A stretch of DNA of 64,000 nt from the NCBI RefSeq assembly GCF_035222275.1, contig NC_085882.1, positions 2,797,501 through 2,861,500 of the forward strand, given 5' to 3'. The notes beneath the pieces are model-generated. The model searched no databases, was not told the DNA's origin, and saw only the letters and a program-made list of their open reading frames with translations. Shown piece after piece: positions 19,701 to 32,572 of this stretch (its first letter is position 1; each line of letters begins with the position of its first letter). The translations under genes were made by a program, and so were the position numbers. This stretch comes from Podospora bellae-mahoneyi. Its lineage: Eukaryota; Ascomycota; Sordariomycetes; Sordariales; Podosporaceae.

Positions 19701-22700
19701 TAAGGCCTAGTAATATGTATTTCAGGGCTATTGGCTTTCTTCTTAGGCCCTCATGCGAAGTGGCAGTCTCCCTTTATTTTCCTCGACAAAGCAACTTGTC
19801 AACTTGCATGGTGACCAGAGGCTAGATTTTAAGATAGGATTCAAGGATTTGTACCCATATACAAGTCACCAGGAAGGTGTGTAGTGAGGAACTGGCAATG
19901 TCTAAAGTTGAGAATATAGGGGCAGGTTCCACTCAGGGGTAGTAAACAATAAGCCCCCTCAGGCACCAACTCAGCAACACACCAGCCGCATACAACTCTT
20001 CTTCGCTTCGGATACCGGGAATTAGAGCGGAAACCGAGCTTCTAGAACAGTTGCAGACTCCCGAAGCCGAGACCAAACGTCCGTAACAGGTTCGCCGCCC
20101 TGTGCTCAGCTAGCTGTCTTCATTTCCGTCCTTCCACAGCCCTACAGCCAACAACAGCCCTGCATACAGAACAGCTTCAAGACCAGCTCTTCTGTAGTGG
20201 CCAACAGATCGGCCGAGGAGATGGTACGATCAAGGGCCCTTTCCTGAAAAGACACACCCCCTCTTCAGACTAAGCCTCGGTGACCCCGTACCAAAACACA
20301 CTCTGTCTCACAGCTTTCTATCTGACAAGCCGTCACAGGCATGCCGTGTCGTATGTGTGTGTTCAAGTCACTGTAACCAGTACGCCAGTGTCACTTTGTC
20401 TCTGTGTCTCAGTCAGTTTTCTCGGTTTGTTTCGGTCTGGAGCGGTATACACCCCTCAAGGTATCACGGACTGAACTCGGGGAGAAGGGAAAAGAAGCAA
20501 AAAAGCGAAGAAAATGTATAGAGTGTGATCAACCTGCTTGGATTCTGGTGCGTGTCCCCAGTTTAACTTGGGAAGGCAAACAATAGACACAAGCGAGAAA
20601 CAGAGACATGTCAGGTCACTCACTGGGTGAACAAGTGAAAATACGAACAAGGCAACCCCCAAAAAACATACCTGATATCTCATCAAGCACAACCACCCGT
20701 TGTTTATGTCCGAGTTGAGTCCGACCGTCAATCTATCCATCGTCATCATCATAACCCAATGCCACCATCTTTTCTTCCCGCAATGACATCAAGCAATTGA
20801 AGGGATGAGATAGCTAGCTAAACACCACCCGTTGATCCCCCCCCTCCAAGCACGGCAGCACACATAGTACACAGTAACACAACACCCCTCCTCCATTCAC
20901 CCATTTCCTACCCTACCCTCCTGTCCCCTCCCTCCCTTCTCATGTGTCCCCTTCCGCTCGTGCCCGCGTGTCAAAAGCAAGCCCTTCCCTTTTCCGCTCT
21001 GCATCGCATGCTCTTTCCGTCGGCTATCCGCATCAAACATACCTACTCGCCCCAGCCAGTGGAACACACCCGACGCTGATACCGAACCACCCTTTTCTCT
21101 TTACACTACATTCTCCAAAAATGCTAGGTAACAAATGCAACCAGCCATATCCCGAAGGAAAGCATTGTCCGATCCAGCTGTAAACCGTGGATGGGATGGT
21201 GGTGTGTTCTCTCTCAGTTCCGCTTGCTCACAACAGCTGGCCGGTGCCGGTTGCCGTTTGAGCTTCTCCCTATCGAGCATCACAAGAACATATCGTAGCA
21301 CAAAACCCAACCCAACCCCCCCCACCACCACCACCACCACCACGGCACCCTCCGCTTCGTGTATTGTTGCTCTTTTGTGCAAAAGAAACAACCCCCCAAA
21401 AAATAGCATGATGTTCTCTCATCAAAAGGCAACCAGTCATTCACCTTGACCGCTTTCAGCTTTGACAAACTTTGCTCAGCAGGTTGTCAACCCTCTCCCA
21501 GCCAGCCACCTCAACCACCACATGGCATCCATACCATCCCTCCCCACGTGCCAAAGCAGAAATCTGAACCGAAATCATTACGCACACCAGAGAGAGCAGA
21601 GAATAGTTCGAGCTCCCTCCCTCTTCCCTCTTCCGTGGCTCAGACCTGGTGTCCGTTACATGTCATATTCCCTTTCTTTTCTTTTTCCTAAGCCAAGCCA
21701 GAAAAGTTCATCCGACTGGCGAGAACCGTTCGATGATGTTGTTTCGAGACATACATATTCTTGGACCCGCGCATCGACACCAAGGGAGAGACACGGCTGC
21801 AAAGTCACCAGCATAATAGACGAGAAATAAGACTTACGCGTGGGCTCACGGCCCTGTCTCTTGATCAAGGACCTGACGATCATTCATTTTTCTTTTCGGA
21901 GAGGATATTCTTTCAGCTGTCAGTTCTCAAGTTCTACAATAGCTAATGACCTAGATCCCGCTCTACAGCTGAGACTACTGCTAGACCAAAAAGTGTTCCG
22001 CGAACCAGCAGGACAACGTGCCTGACAAAGGGCCACGGGGGAGCTAGGGTGAGTACATTACATATACGTTCGTCCCGTCCCGGTCCGGCTTTTGGCGGCC
22101 AACGGGGTGGGTTCAAGAACCCCGGATACTTGCAGTAGAGCTGGACAGGGAAAAAAGGCGATCAGTCACCTTTTGTCCCCCTCGTTTTGCCTTCACCTCA
22201 CCATGGATACGAACATGAATGACATGTGTCTATATTGTCTGTGAGAAAAACTCTCGACGGGTTTTCCGTGTTCAGAATCTTACATGGCCACGAGCAGCAG
22301 GGGAACGGGACGAGCGAGGATGAGTGATCATCCGGGAGGGAGAAGAAGACGAGCAGAAGGGTGGCGATAACGTGGCCCTCAGACAGTCCTCCAGCTTTGC
22401 TGATGAGAAGAGGAAAATGCTAGTTCATACTGTGCAAGTGAACAGAGGTGTGGTAGAAAAGGCCGCGTGGTTGATGTCTCACTCTTCCCCTTTTCTCATA
22501 CTTACCCTCTTCTCACCCACACAGAACACGAGAGAGGACATCAGGGAGATAACCCCAACCTCACCTGACTGAAACCCTCCACACCTTCATCCCACCGAGT
22601 CTCATCTCCGGCGCAGTTAGAAAAAGATCTCAAATCTTGAGCAGGTGGCCAATCAGAGAGTCGAAGTGGTGTGTAGCTCCTAGCGTGATGCCTTCTTTTC

Positions 22701-25449
22701 TGTGGACAATACCGGGTGGGCAGTCGTGACCAAGGTGAGCTTGGGATGGTTGCAGAGGTGGTCGTTCTGTGGGTATTCCCGGGTTGTCTCCTCCGGGTGT
22801 TGAGGTAGCCAGCCAGGCAGATGTAGGCATCAAGAGACTCCTCCGAGAGAACCTGTTCTCTTAGGAGCAAAGAGAAGACCTTGGTCACGGATATCAACAA
22901 CTGGTAGCTGTGCTTGGTTTTGCAAAGATCTACTCCATAGTATCAGCACCAAGTCAAACACAAAACTATTGGCATTTTTACAAACTCACCTAACCACACC
23001 ACAGTGGCCAAATCCCGTACACCATCCCCATCCCCCCGATCAAACCCTCCTATCCCCCCCCCTCCCCAAAATCTCCTATTCATCAATCCTCACAAGATCA
23101 CCACGGCACTTGCACAAATCTCCTAGGTTTCTCCCAATGTCGATCAGGGTAGTAGAGCCTACAAAAGCTCATCTCATTATCGCCTTCGGCCCTGCCGGCC
23201 ACTCGCCCCCTTCCGGCAGCCACAAAACCCGGGGCAACGAACCACCACAGCAACTACACAACGAAAGAAAGGGGGGTGGGTGGTGGTGTTTGGGCACGAT
23301 AGCAAACTAGCTCGCCTAGGCATAGGTGGTAGTATACGCATGCACGCCATCCACATGCATGCCCCTCTCCCCCCCTCCCATCCAATCCTTTCCCTTCCCT
23401 TCCCTTCTTGCTGCGTCTTGCATGCGCGCGCGCCGGTTGCAACCCTCACAGACCGGCTCAACACCTTAGCAATTATTGATCATGAAGAAGCCAAAAAGGG
23501 GAAGAGAGGGGGGGGTGTTTGCCTCCCCCGTACATGAAATCTTGAAAATCGTTGAGGTTGGTCTTACATGAGAATCTTAAAAATGTGTAACAAGTAAGCT
23601 AGGTTGGGTAGGTAGGAAAGAAACGTTGGGTAAGGTTGATCCATACTTGATCATGGCATGGAAAAAGAAAAATGCAGTCAGCAACAACAACAGCGTAGCC
23701 TAAACGTCCTTCGAACGAATGTCGAACACATGTAGAAAGGAAGTCAGCTGTTAATGCAGGGTGTCCAAATCGACGGTCTCAGCCAGCCCATATTTCCCCA
23801 CGTCTTCCATGTTTGAGGATGAGCTCAGCCTTTGTCCGAAGGCATACAGAAAGGAAAGAAATCGCCCGAGTGGTTGGTTGCTGACCCTTTCCTGTACTGT
23901 ACGAGGTGCGCGCGGGATGGGAAGGGGGGAACATGCATGGTGATGGTGATGGTGACAGTGGACCGCAGATCTACCTGCTCGTATGTCTGTCTGCCTTCTC
24001 TCTCTCTGCCTGCCTCAGTGGCCGTGGGCTGTCATGGTGGTGGTGGTGCAGCTTCGAACAGAAAATGCGGGGCAAGCCAATGTCGTCGTCGACTTTTTCC
24101 CTTGTGCTCCCCAAGAGAATGGTGGTGGTGTGGGAATGGGCTTCGGTCCTGCAGTAACCCGCGCCCTTCCTTCCTCCTCACCAGCAAGCACCAGTCCTAT
24201 TCAGGAATGCCGACTTGCTGTATACCCCTCCCATCTGCCTGCCTGTAAACTGCGTCAGCCCGAGTGACTGACTGGTGAGTAACAGAGAGAAAGAAAGGCG
24301 TACGTCAACAGGTTCCCAATAGCGTTCATCGTCGTCGATGCAGTTACCACCCATCCCTTTCCTCCCCGTTACTACCATCCCGCGCGCAGCAAATGCTCAA
24401 GTATGGGCTTATGACACAGTCCGAAAACAGGTTGGGAAGGATTCTGCTCAAGAAACAGAAAGAGAGAGAGTTCAAGTATGGCATTTTGAACACCACCCTG
24501 ACTTACCATCTACCAAAGTTAAACCAGCATGAACTGCTGCGAAATGATGTCTGTCCTTGGGGAAGCTGCTACCTGCTCAAACAGTGAGGTGCTCTTTCCC
24601 TCTCCTACAACCCACTCCCATTCTTCCTCCTCCCATTGGCCGCGGGCGGAACCAACTCCCCTCTCTTCACAGGACAAGTCCAAGATCAAGTTTTGGCAGG
24701 TGGTAGAAAATAGCAACATCACCCAACCGATTGCCGGTTTTTTTCTTACCTATCCGACATGTACATCATCAACCAACCGAGCCGAACCCCCCCAAAACAT
24801 CATCCCCATAGTAATCCCTCAAGTCCCTACATAAATCCAGGGCAAGAAGATGCCTTCATGCAGTTTTGATAGCTAAGCGCAGCCGACCGGACACTAGAGA
24901 TACAACCTAACCCCCACCGATGGCAACCCTCCCGGCCAAGAACATCGAATACCTTAACAGTAGGTAAGATATGTAGTATATAGTATGAGCGTCTGTTATT
25001 ATTGCCTGCCGCGAGCATCACTTTTCATCTTTTTTGCGCACCGCCAAGATGGCCGAAAAGTACTGGTAAGCTAGGTTGGTGGCAGCGATGGTCTATCATG
25101 TGAGACCAACATTCTTCCTTCACCCCCCATCTTGGAGTTGTCGTCGTCGTCTTCTTCGGGGGGGCTCGTATACTACTAGCGTGATCCAGTTCAAAGTGAG
25201 AGCATCATGATATCGGACCCCTCCAAAAAAAAAAATGTTCGTTATCAGTAGCATAATTTTCATGAAGCCAACCCGAAACACCAGTCTCCGTCTGACCAGT
25301 GTAACACAAAGCTCCGCTCCGCTCCGCTCGTTCGTCCTTATCCGAGAGAAAATGGTCCTTCGTTCCGAACGACACGCTTTTTGCGTGATAACCGTTTCCG
25401 ACAAAAGAGATATGATATCTGAGATGTTGATAGATAACGACTTATCCCA

Positions 25450-25484
25450 CCTCCACCACCACCACCACCACCACCACCACCACC
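25450..25484. repeat. CAC trinucleotide tract
   Basis: About eleven CAC/CCA units in an uninterrupted run within non-coding DNA. Confidence 0.9.
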
Positions 25485-25935
25485 GCTTTGTTCCCCGCGC
25501 TTGCACTGTGCGACCTGCATCACATTTCACATCAAGCTAGAAAATATTGTTTCGCCACAAACGCAAGGCACAGCCGTCTCTCTTCTTCAACCAAAAGTGG
25601 AGGTTGATGCCCACGTTTGCATATTCAGCGTCTCCCTTACGTTGCAAATCATGCGACCTGCTTGCCATGTGCTCGCCAGTAAGGAATCATCCACGCTAAC
25701 ACCAAGTTGAGTCTAGTGGACGGTTTGGAACTTCTATCCAAACCATTCATCATCAACCGTTGGTACCGTTGCTGGAAACTCGCTAGCGTGGGCCCGGTCA
25801 AGTGGATGTTGGGAATGGAGAGAGCTTGCGAAGCTTGCGATCCTTCGCGCCTTGCGCTCAGCCTTTTGGCGGAGTATGTGATGGAATTCTCGGTGAAATA
25901 TCAGAAGTCCTCAATGGTGGTGACCGCAAGACATA

Positions 25936-25963
25936 TTTTTTTTTTTTTTAAAAAAAAAAAAAA
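25936..25963. repeat. Poly-T/poly-A perfect hairpin tract
   Basis: A run of about 14 T followed directly by about 14 A, a perfect palindrome in gene-free DNA. Confidence 0.85.
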
Positions 25964-27000
25964 GGAGAATGAAGCTAGCCTGGCTCCCAAACTGGTGCCA
26001 AAGTGGCCGGAGACCTCCCATTCAGCCCATCCACCCATCACATATTCCTGGGCATGCAAAGCTGATTACGAAGAGTTTTGCTAGTGTTGGAGCACCATGG
26101 TCCTTTTGGTGGGTGTCCGTGTCCTCGTGGCCCTTTGTACAGTAGCGTCTTCCTCTCGCCTGCCGCCAGACCTTGATAGGGAACTGTGAATACAAACAAG
26201 GAGGGGCGTGGTGTTTTGGCCCAGTTACCTGGTGTAGCTGGCGTGGTGTTGATCATCATCAGGGGGGCCAGGTGAGAGGCTGGTGGTGAGCAAAAGAGGA
26301 AGAAAGCGGGGTTATCTGGATCGTCATGTTAGCGACAGTTGTGGCGCGGTTTCGATGCAACGGTTCACTGTCATGCCGTGTGGTTGTTTGCTGCTCTAGT
26401 GTGAGCCTCTTGAGAATGGTGAAATTGTATCGTCAACAGACGAGAAGATGGTGATATTGCCCAGCTGCTGCTTCGTCCTCCGGAGCTTCAAAACGGCTAG
26501 TTTTGTGATACTTTGGTGGCCGGTTGCTACCTCGCGGTTTGGCAGTGATGGCTTCGGTTTCATCCCGAGCAAGAGGTCCCCACCCGGACCGGACCTTTCG
26601 GTGGACACACGGAGGACGGCAGCGATGCAGGCACAGGGACAAGGTAAGTTCAAATTTGGCGCGTGAGCACTCGGTGTTGTGTCGTTCCGCTTGTTGCTCG
26701 TTTGCTCTTTGCATCAGTTCAGTTCCTGGAACTTTCGTTTGGCGTGCCTGGGATCGTGGAGATGACAATTGTCAGCATGATGTCCTTTGATGTTCCAGAG
26801 GATTGGACGCTACTGGCTGTGGCTGGACGGGTCATGTTGTCCCAACCAGATGGCACCACAGATCACAAAAAGTGGTTTGTCTTTCACCACACGTCGTCCT
26901 CTCGGAGGCTTTTAGTTCCCGTGCCCAGTGCCATGGAAGCATCATCAAGCCCACCCCTTCAGCCCTCACCGACGATGACGGACAGTTGGTGAATGCTTCA

Positions 27001-30000
27001 CCGATGGCTCACCTTGCCTGCCAGACCGGCTCGAATGGTTGCATTATTCGTTTCTTTTTTCCCAATTGTAACTAGTGCCTCTCGAGTTCGGCTTGGAGAA
27101 CTTGGCTTTGGTTCTAGTGAGACCCAAGAGCGAGCAGACCAGCGCAAGAATGACAGAAAATGAGGCCTTTCCGCATTCTGTTCGACCTGCATCTGCTAAA
27201 TTGCGGGGAAGACCCACAAGGCAGCAAGAGACCGGGGTTGATTTGTTGCTTTAGGTGGAGACATCTCTGACAAAACTCCACCTAAAATGCGGAGGGCCAG
27301 GGTTGTTGGTGGAAGGCAGCACTCGAAAGCTGAGATGTCACGGGAGTGTCGACAAGAAGGCTTGGAACGTTGTCGTTGTGATGCTTGGCAGCAAGGCTAT
27401 TGAACTTGGACAAAAGAAGAAAAAGAGGAACAACGGCATAAAATCAGGGGTAGGCATTCGCTGTTCAACGTCGTCAAAATGTTGGGTTTGTGTGTTCTTG
27501 AGCCTCATCGAGAATGGGCTACCACGTTGCCATTTTGTGACCTCCACTGTGCGTTCAACACCCAGGAGACAGTCCCTCTGGCGGGCGATTGCCTCGTAAG
27601 CACTTGCGGAGTATAGTAATACTCCGGCGGCAGTGGATCAACACATCTCGTTTATGAAGGATCTCGGCTGTTGAAAGTTGTTTTCTCGCTAGAGTGTCGC
27701 AATTATCGATCTCCTTTTGCCCTCTTTGCCAGCCTGTTCGTGACGAGGAAAATAGGAAATTTTGAGACCTTGTCGTCATTCCTTCCAACCTTCAACTTAG
27801 CGCAATGCCCCCGTCAAGATAGCGCGGGCTCTGCCGCTCTTGCACCCCGCCCAACAATGATTCATCCAATCAAGAACGTTCAGTGATTTCCAACCTCAGC
27901 TTGCACCAACCAGATCGGCGAAGACGCTTGCCAGCTCTGAACTCTCACCACCGGGGCGTGCAGAGATGGAAAGGGATGCAACGCTATCTAACCTCCATGC
28001 CAGGGGCCAAAACCCAAATCTCGAGATGCACGGTCTGGGCTGGCTACCTTACCTTAGTCTGACCTTGCCGCCATCCGGAAACTTCTGAATAGGCAAGAGG
28101 CAGGGGCAAATGGTGAATTGAACACAGTTCTCTGTACGACGCCGTTTGGCGGCAATTCAAGGGGGGGGAGGGGGGTGGGCAAGCAACACTGGCATATAAT
28201 GCCACCAAGTGAAGCATTTGGATATGCACCTCGATTAATCAGGCAAAACGCACGGCTACTCTATCTTGTTTATTGCGTCCTGAGGTCCCTACATGTTTGA
28301 ACGGGCATGAGGAAGAGACAAAGATATCCAAACACGAATGGATTGGATACACAGAGACGAAAAGGAGACAGGGCCAGCCAGGTCATTCTTGTGGCAGTCG
28401 TGTTTGTTTGTCGTTGATATTGAAGAAAATTCTTCTTCCATCTGAAGGTTTTACGGCCTTCTCACCAACAGCTAGCCAGCCTGCCAACCCAGGCCAGCGC
28501 TTCTGTCATAACCTGGGTGGCCACGGTGTGTTGTTTCATGGAATGCTAGTGGTCAATCTCTATCAAGGCCACTCGTGAAGTTGCGGCGGGTTGCAGATGC
28601 CCGGGCTGGCCTGCATGTTGTCTTGCAGGCGGTTTTGATGACCCTCCAGGGGATGAATGAGTGAGGTCTCTTGTTTGGTCTGACTGAATTTGCTGACAAG
28701 AGACGCCAGCCAATGAGATCCCAAATTGCGGGTAGAAAGGGCATAACGAAGGAATGTCCAAAATTGAACATCAAAAAGATTTTTTTCACTTCCCTGCTAT
28801 TACACTAATCCGGGGCAATATCTTGAGTTTCAGCGGGCTGAGTGATGAACAGGCCGATGATGCTGTGAACTAGACAAACAAAAAAGAAAACATACCATAT
28901 CCCAGCTTTCTATTTCCACGCCCTCTGGTCTAAAACCAAAAGATTTTTCCAAACTCGGACCGGGCGAGTCGCCAACCGGGCTCAGGGGTTCCAGGTTCGC
29001 CAGGCCGAAAGAGGGGACGTTTAACACACACCCTTCTTCTGCTTGCTGGCCTGATGAGAAATCCACAACCACGATTTCCATTTTCACGAGTAACACGGTA
29101 CCGGTATCTGAAGATCAGGGACAGGTCGGCGATGTCAGTGCGCGGGCTGTTTCTGTTGAAGCTTTCCCATGATTGTCAGCCCGTGGCTTTTACTGGATAC
29201 GCCCACGCCTGGTGGCATTGTTTTTTGTTCTTCTTAAACGCTGCTCGTCACTCACAGGGCGACAACGACAACTCTACGCCGCACAACGGCGTCGTGGAAA
29301 AAAAAACTTTTCGAGGAGGCTTGAAGGCTTCCGGCCTTACCATCTGAAAAGTTTGAAAGCTGATACCTCTAATGGAATCCTCTGCCTAGCAACCGAGAGG
29401 CTGCCGTACGGAGAGGCATTGTTTCTATTTGGGCACATTTTCTTACTCTTTGTGTGCTCTGTACCAGGGGCATTGTCAACAACCCTGTCAGATTTGTGTA
29501 TCCCGAGGATTCGGAACAACGTTGGCTTCGAGCCCAACGAACACCTATCAGCTTATTTGTTCTCCATGAAATGCTGTCTGATGAGCACCTCATTTTGTGA
29601 GAGAGTCTTGGGGTAAAATATGATAGATCAGAAATGTTTCATAAGCAGAACCTGCCAACTCGGGATCCTCACGGTCTCAGGTCAGCACTTGTTGGTGATT
29701 TGCCCGGGTTCCTTTCTATGAGACATGATTGGTCCTGACACCGAAGTTGATCCAGTTGACATTGACCGAAATCTTTGATATTCCGAACAGGGCAACTGAC
29801 CTGCCCTCCACCATCAAAAGACCACACTAGTCTTTCACAGCCACCTACCGTTCGTAATAGCGACGTCGTCGTCAACGAGGCCCCCGCACCGGTGCTAGTA
29901 CAGAGACATCAAGACCACGCCAGCAAGAAAAACGCTCAGTGATCACAATCACCACCAAGGATTTTCTTCCAGCAGGAGCTTGTGACCCGTGAGTTGTCGA

Positions 30001-32533
30001 AATGACAAACCACCGATCAAAGTCGGCGATGGCCCGGCAGTGGTGAGTTGTGTACACCCCTGAACCATGCCGCTCCCAGTCTTGATCTGGAAAGAGTCGA
30101 TGATGGCTATCGCCAGGTTGGGTTTAGTGGGCTTTAGCAAAAGCGGCCGTGGCGTTCGGCGACTGCCCGAATCTGCGGGGGGTGAACATGCGATCGACAT
30201 CAGCCTCGTTGGCCGTGATTTGACCGCAATGCTTGGTATCGTGCAGAGAGCACGACACTACTGCAAAGAAAGAGGAAGAAAAACAAACTTCCTGTTCCAA
30301 ATTTTTTTGGTCCGGTCGTGCCTTTGATGTTCTTGTTGGGGGTTGGGGGCGGCACAAGTATCAGATATCTGCATCAGCCCATCCAACCCAGTCACTCACC
30401 TATGCGGCAATTGTGGTGTGTTCAAATCGAGACTATTCTCCGCGTCGGTGGCTGCCATATGTATGTAGGCGCTTTCAGCTGGCTGGGAGCGCTGGGCAAA
30501 TGCCGGTTCCTCAGGCAGGATTTGCTGGCTGGCAAATGTCTCAGATCAAGACGGAGGAGGGCAACAATACAAGATAGCCGGACCTGGTGATGACTGCTTC
30601 TGTTGGACTTCACCCGCTCGACGCCGCAGCCACCGACAATGCAATGACAAGCCGGCTGTTCGGTGCTGAACCCCAGCCCATCAGATCATCATGGCCCAAA
30701 GAAGGAAAGAAGAAAAAACATGCTCATTGCTGGCTGCGAGAGAGAGAGCGGGCTGCGATAGCTACAACTTCGTCATCGGTGTGCCCCTTCTACAGCTGTG
30801 AGTGATCGTCAAAGCATACAGGTGTAGTAGAATCCTACCTGCACACCCCCTTTCTACTTCTTTTGTTGAGCATGAAAGTTGTGGGTGTCTCGATGTGAAA
30901 TCAACACCATCTTGAGTCAAACTGCAGCTGCGGTCCTTCCCCAGCTACAGCGTATGACTTTGAGTTTATGTGGTGTTGCGTGTCGGTTGGATGTTGTGGT
31001 GCAGCCATTTTGATATTAGGTATCCTCCGATTGAGGCCGGGTCCGATATCGCCAGCGGAAGAAAGGAAAGATGATGCCCTTGATCGGAAGAACACCTTCA
31101 TTCACGGCCATGAAGATATCCGAACAGCGACTCCGGCCGCGGCATCAAGAGAAAGGTGTTTCGACATGGTGTGGATGGCAATATCCGTGATTGCAACAGT
31201 ATTCGATCAGAGGGTCGTCGGTGATATGAAATTCAAGACGAGTAAGGAGCAAAAGCCGATTGAAACCCATCAGATTCCCATCAGGGTCATGGGCGGTGGA
31301 CGAATCGCCAGGCTTGCCGCTAGCGGGAACCCTCTCTTTCTTCTTCTCTGTCCCCGCTGACAAAACAAACACCATCCCACGCTCGTCATTAGGGCCCTTC
31401 TCTTTTCTCGCAGTGACTCCCTTCCATAATCTTCAATTTCGGGACCAGAGATTCCCAAGTTGCATGCAATGTGGGGATCAGTGATTCCAACACTGGGTTG
31501 CATCGTTAACAGCTTCTGAGGTTAGCTTCGCCCTGGCAGGGAGATAACCCCCAAGAATTCCAAAAACCCCAATCTTCAACGGCAACGAACGACGAGTGGA
31601 TTTCCATCTCTGGTTAGCCGGCCGCTTTTGTTGCCGAGAAACGAGAAACTCGTGGCAGACACCCCAACCCACAAGCACCAAACTCTTTTTGTGAGCTCGA
31701 TATCCACAGGGTCAGACTGCCAGCACTGTGACCTCCAAATTTTGTCCTCCCCCCTATGCCCAATTTTGCAAAAGTCGTCCCACATGGCACCACGAAGCGC
31801 TGTGGCCTCACTGATCGAACGAGGTTAGCTGGAACCCGACGAAAAATAGTCCACAGTCTCCTTGGGGACTTGCGGAGCCGGCATCAAAACCAGAGGCACA
31901 GACGGATACGGAGCACAAGGGGGAAGTATTCAAAAACAGAACTCCACCATATACTCGGTAGTAAAAACGTGGAGAAACAGCGACAGTCGAATGGCAGAGA
32001 GACGGATAGATGCCGTGGGCCGTGGGCCGTGCAAATCTCCCGTGCCCGCCGACGACGGACGGAGCAACGCGGACGAACCATTGCAGCCACGGGGACACAA
32101 AAAATGACGAGATAATCCAGGGTTCCGCTGCGATGTTCACAATCTTCAAAACCTCAAACTTCCACTTCCATTCCTCCCACCTAAACCCCACTCTGTCCAA
32201 ACTTCAAGATGGGGGCACCATCCAAAACCAATCAATGCAACACACCTTTTTTCTTGCTTTCCCGTCCCAGTCTCTCATTCCTTCCTTCCACAAGACCGAA
32301 TTCACCAGTCATGTGCGTGCCTTCCTCACACACATCACTTGGTCTTTCCCAGCAACTGCGAAGCTTGCTTGGGAGGAGGGGTCCTTCCAATAAACCCCCA
32401 TTCTATCATTTTTTGCTGCAGGCACAAACCACCATGACACCTAGGAGTGGATTTTTATGCACGCTCTCTCTTTCTACCTTACCTTGGGTGTCCGTACCAA
32501 CCTCTCCTTCCCGCCCGTCCGTTCGTACAAATT

Positions 32534-32572
<39 letters not shown>

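Larger units (their letters stand above)
19701..27000. other. Gene-poor region, left part
   Basis: No convincing gene on either strand. All open frames are short, of odd composition and without family resemblance. The base composition is ordinary, not the AT-rich pattern of heavily mutated repeats. Simple repeats occur: CCA/CAC runs at about 21320-21343 and 25450-25484, GCTCC repeats at 25312-25330, and a poly-T/poly-A block at about 25936-25963. It could be regulatory or carry long non-coding transcripts; nothing here proves either. Confidence 0.4.

Noticed and set aside
30968-31360. 130-codon frame in the gene-poor region
   Set aside because: No domain, no codon pattern like the real genes, and no plausible splice partners.
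31270-31503. WCLFCQRGQ followed by RRRKR as a possible pheromone precursor
   Set aside because: Only one such motif, no repeated units, no secretion signal and no Kex2-spaced array.
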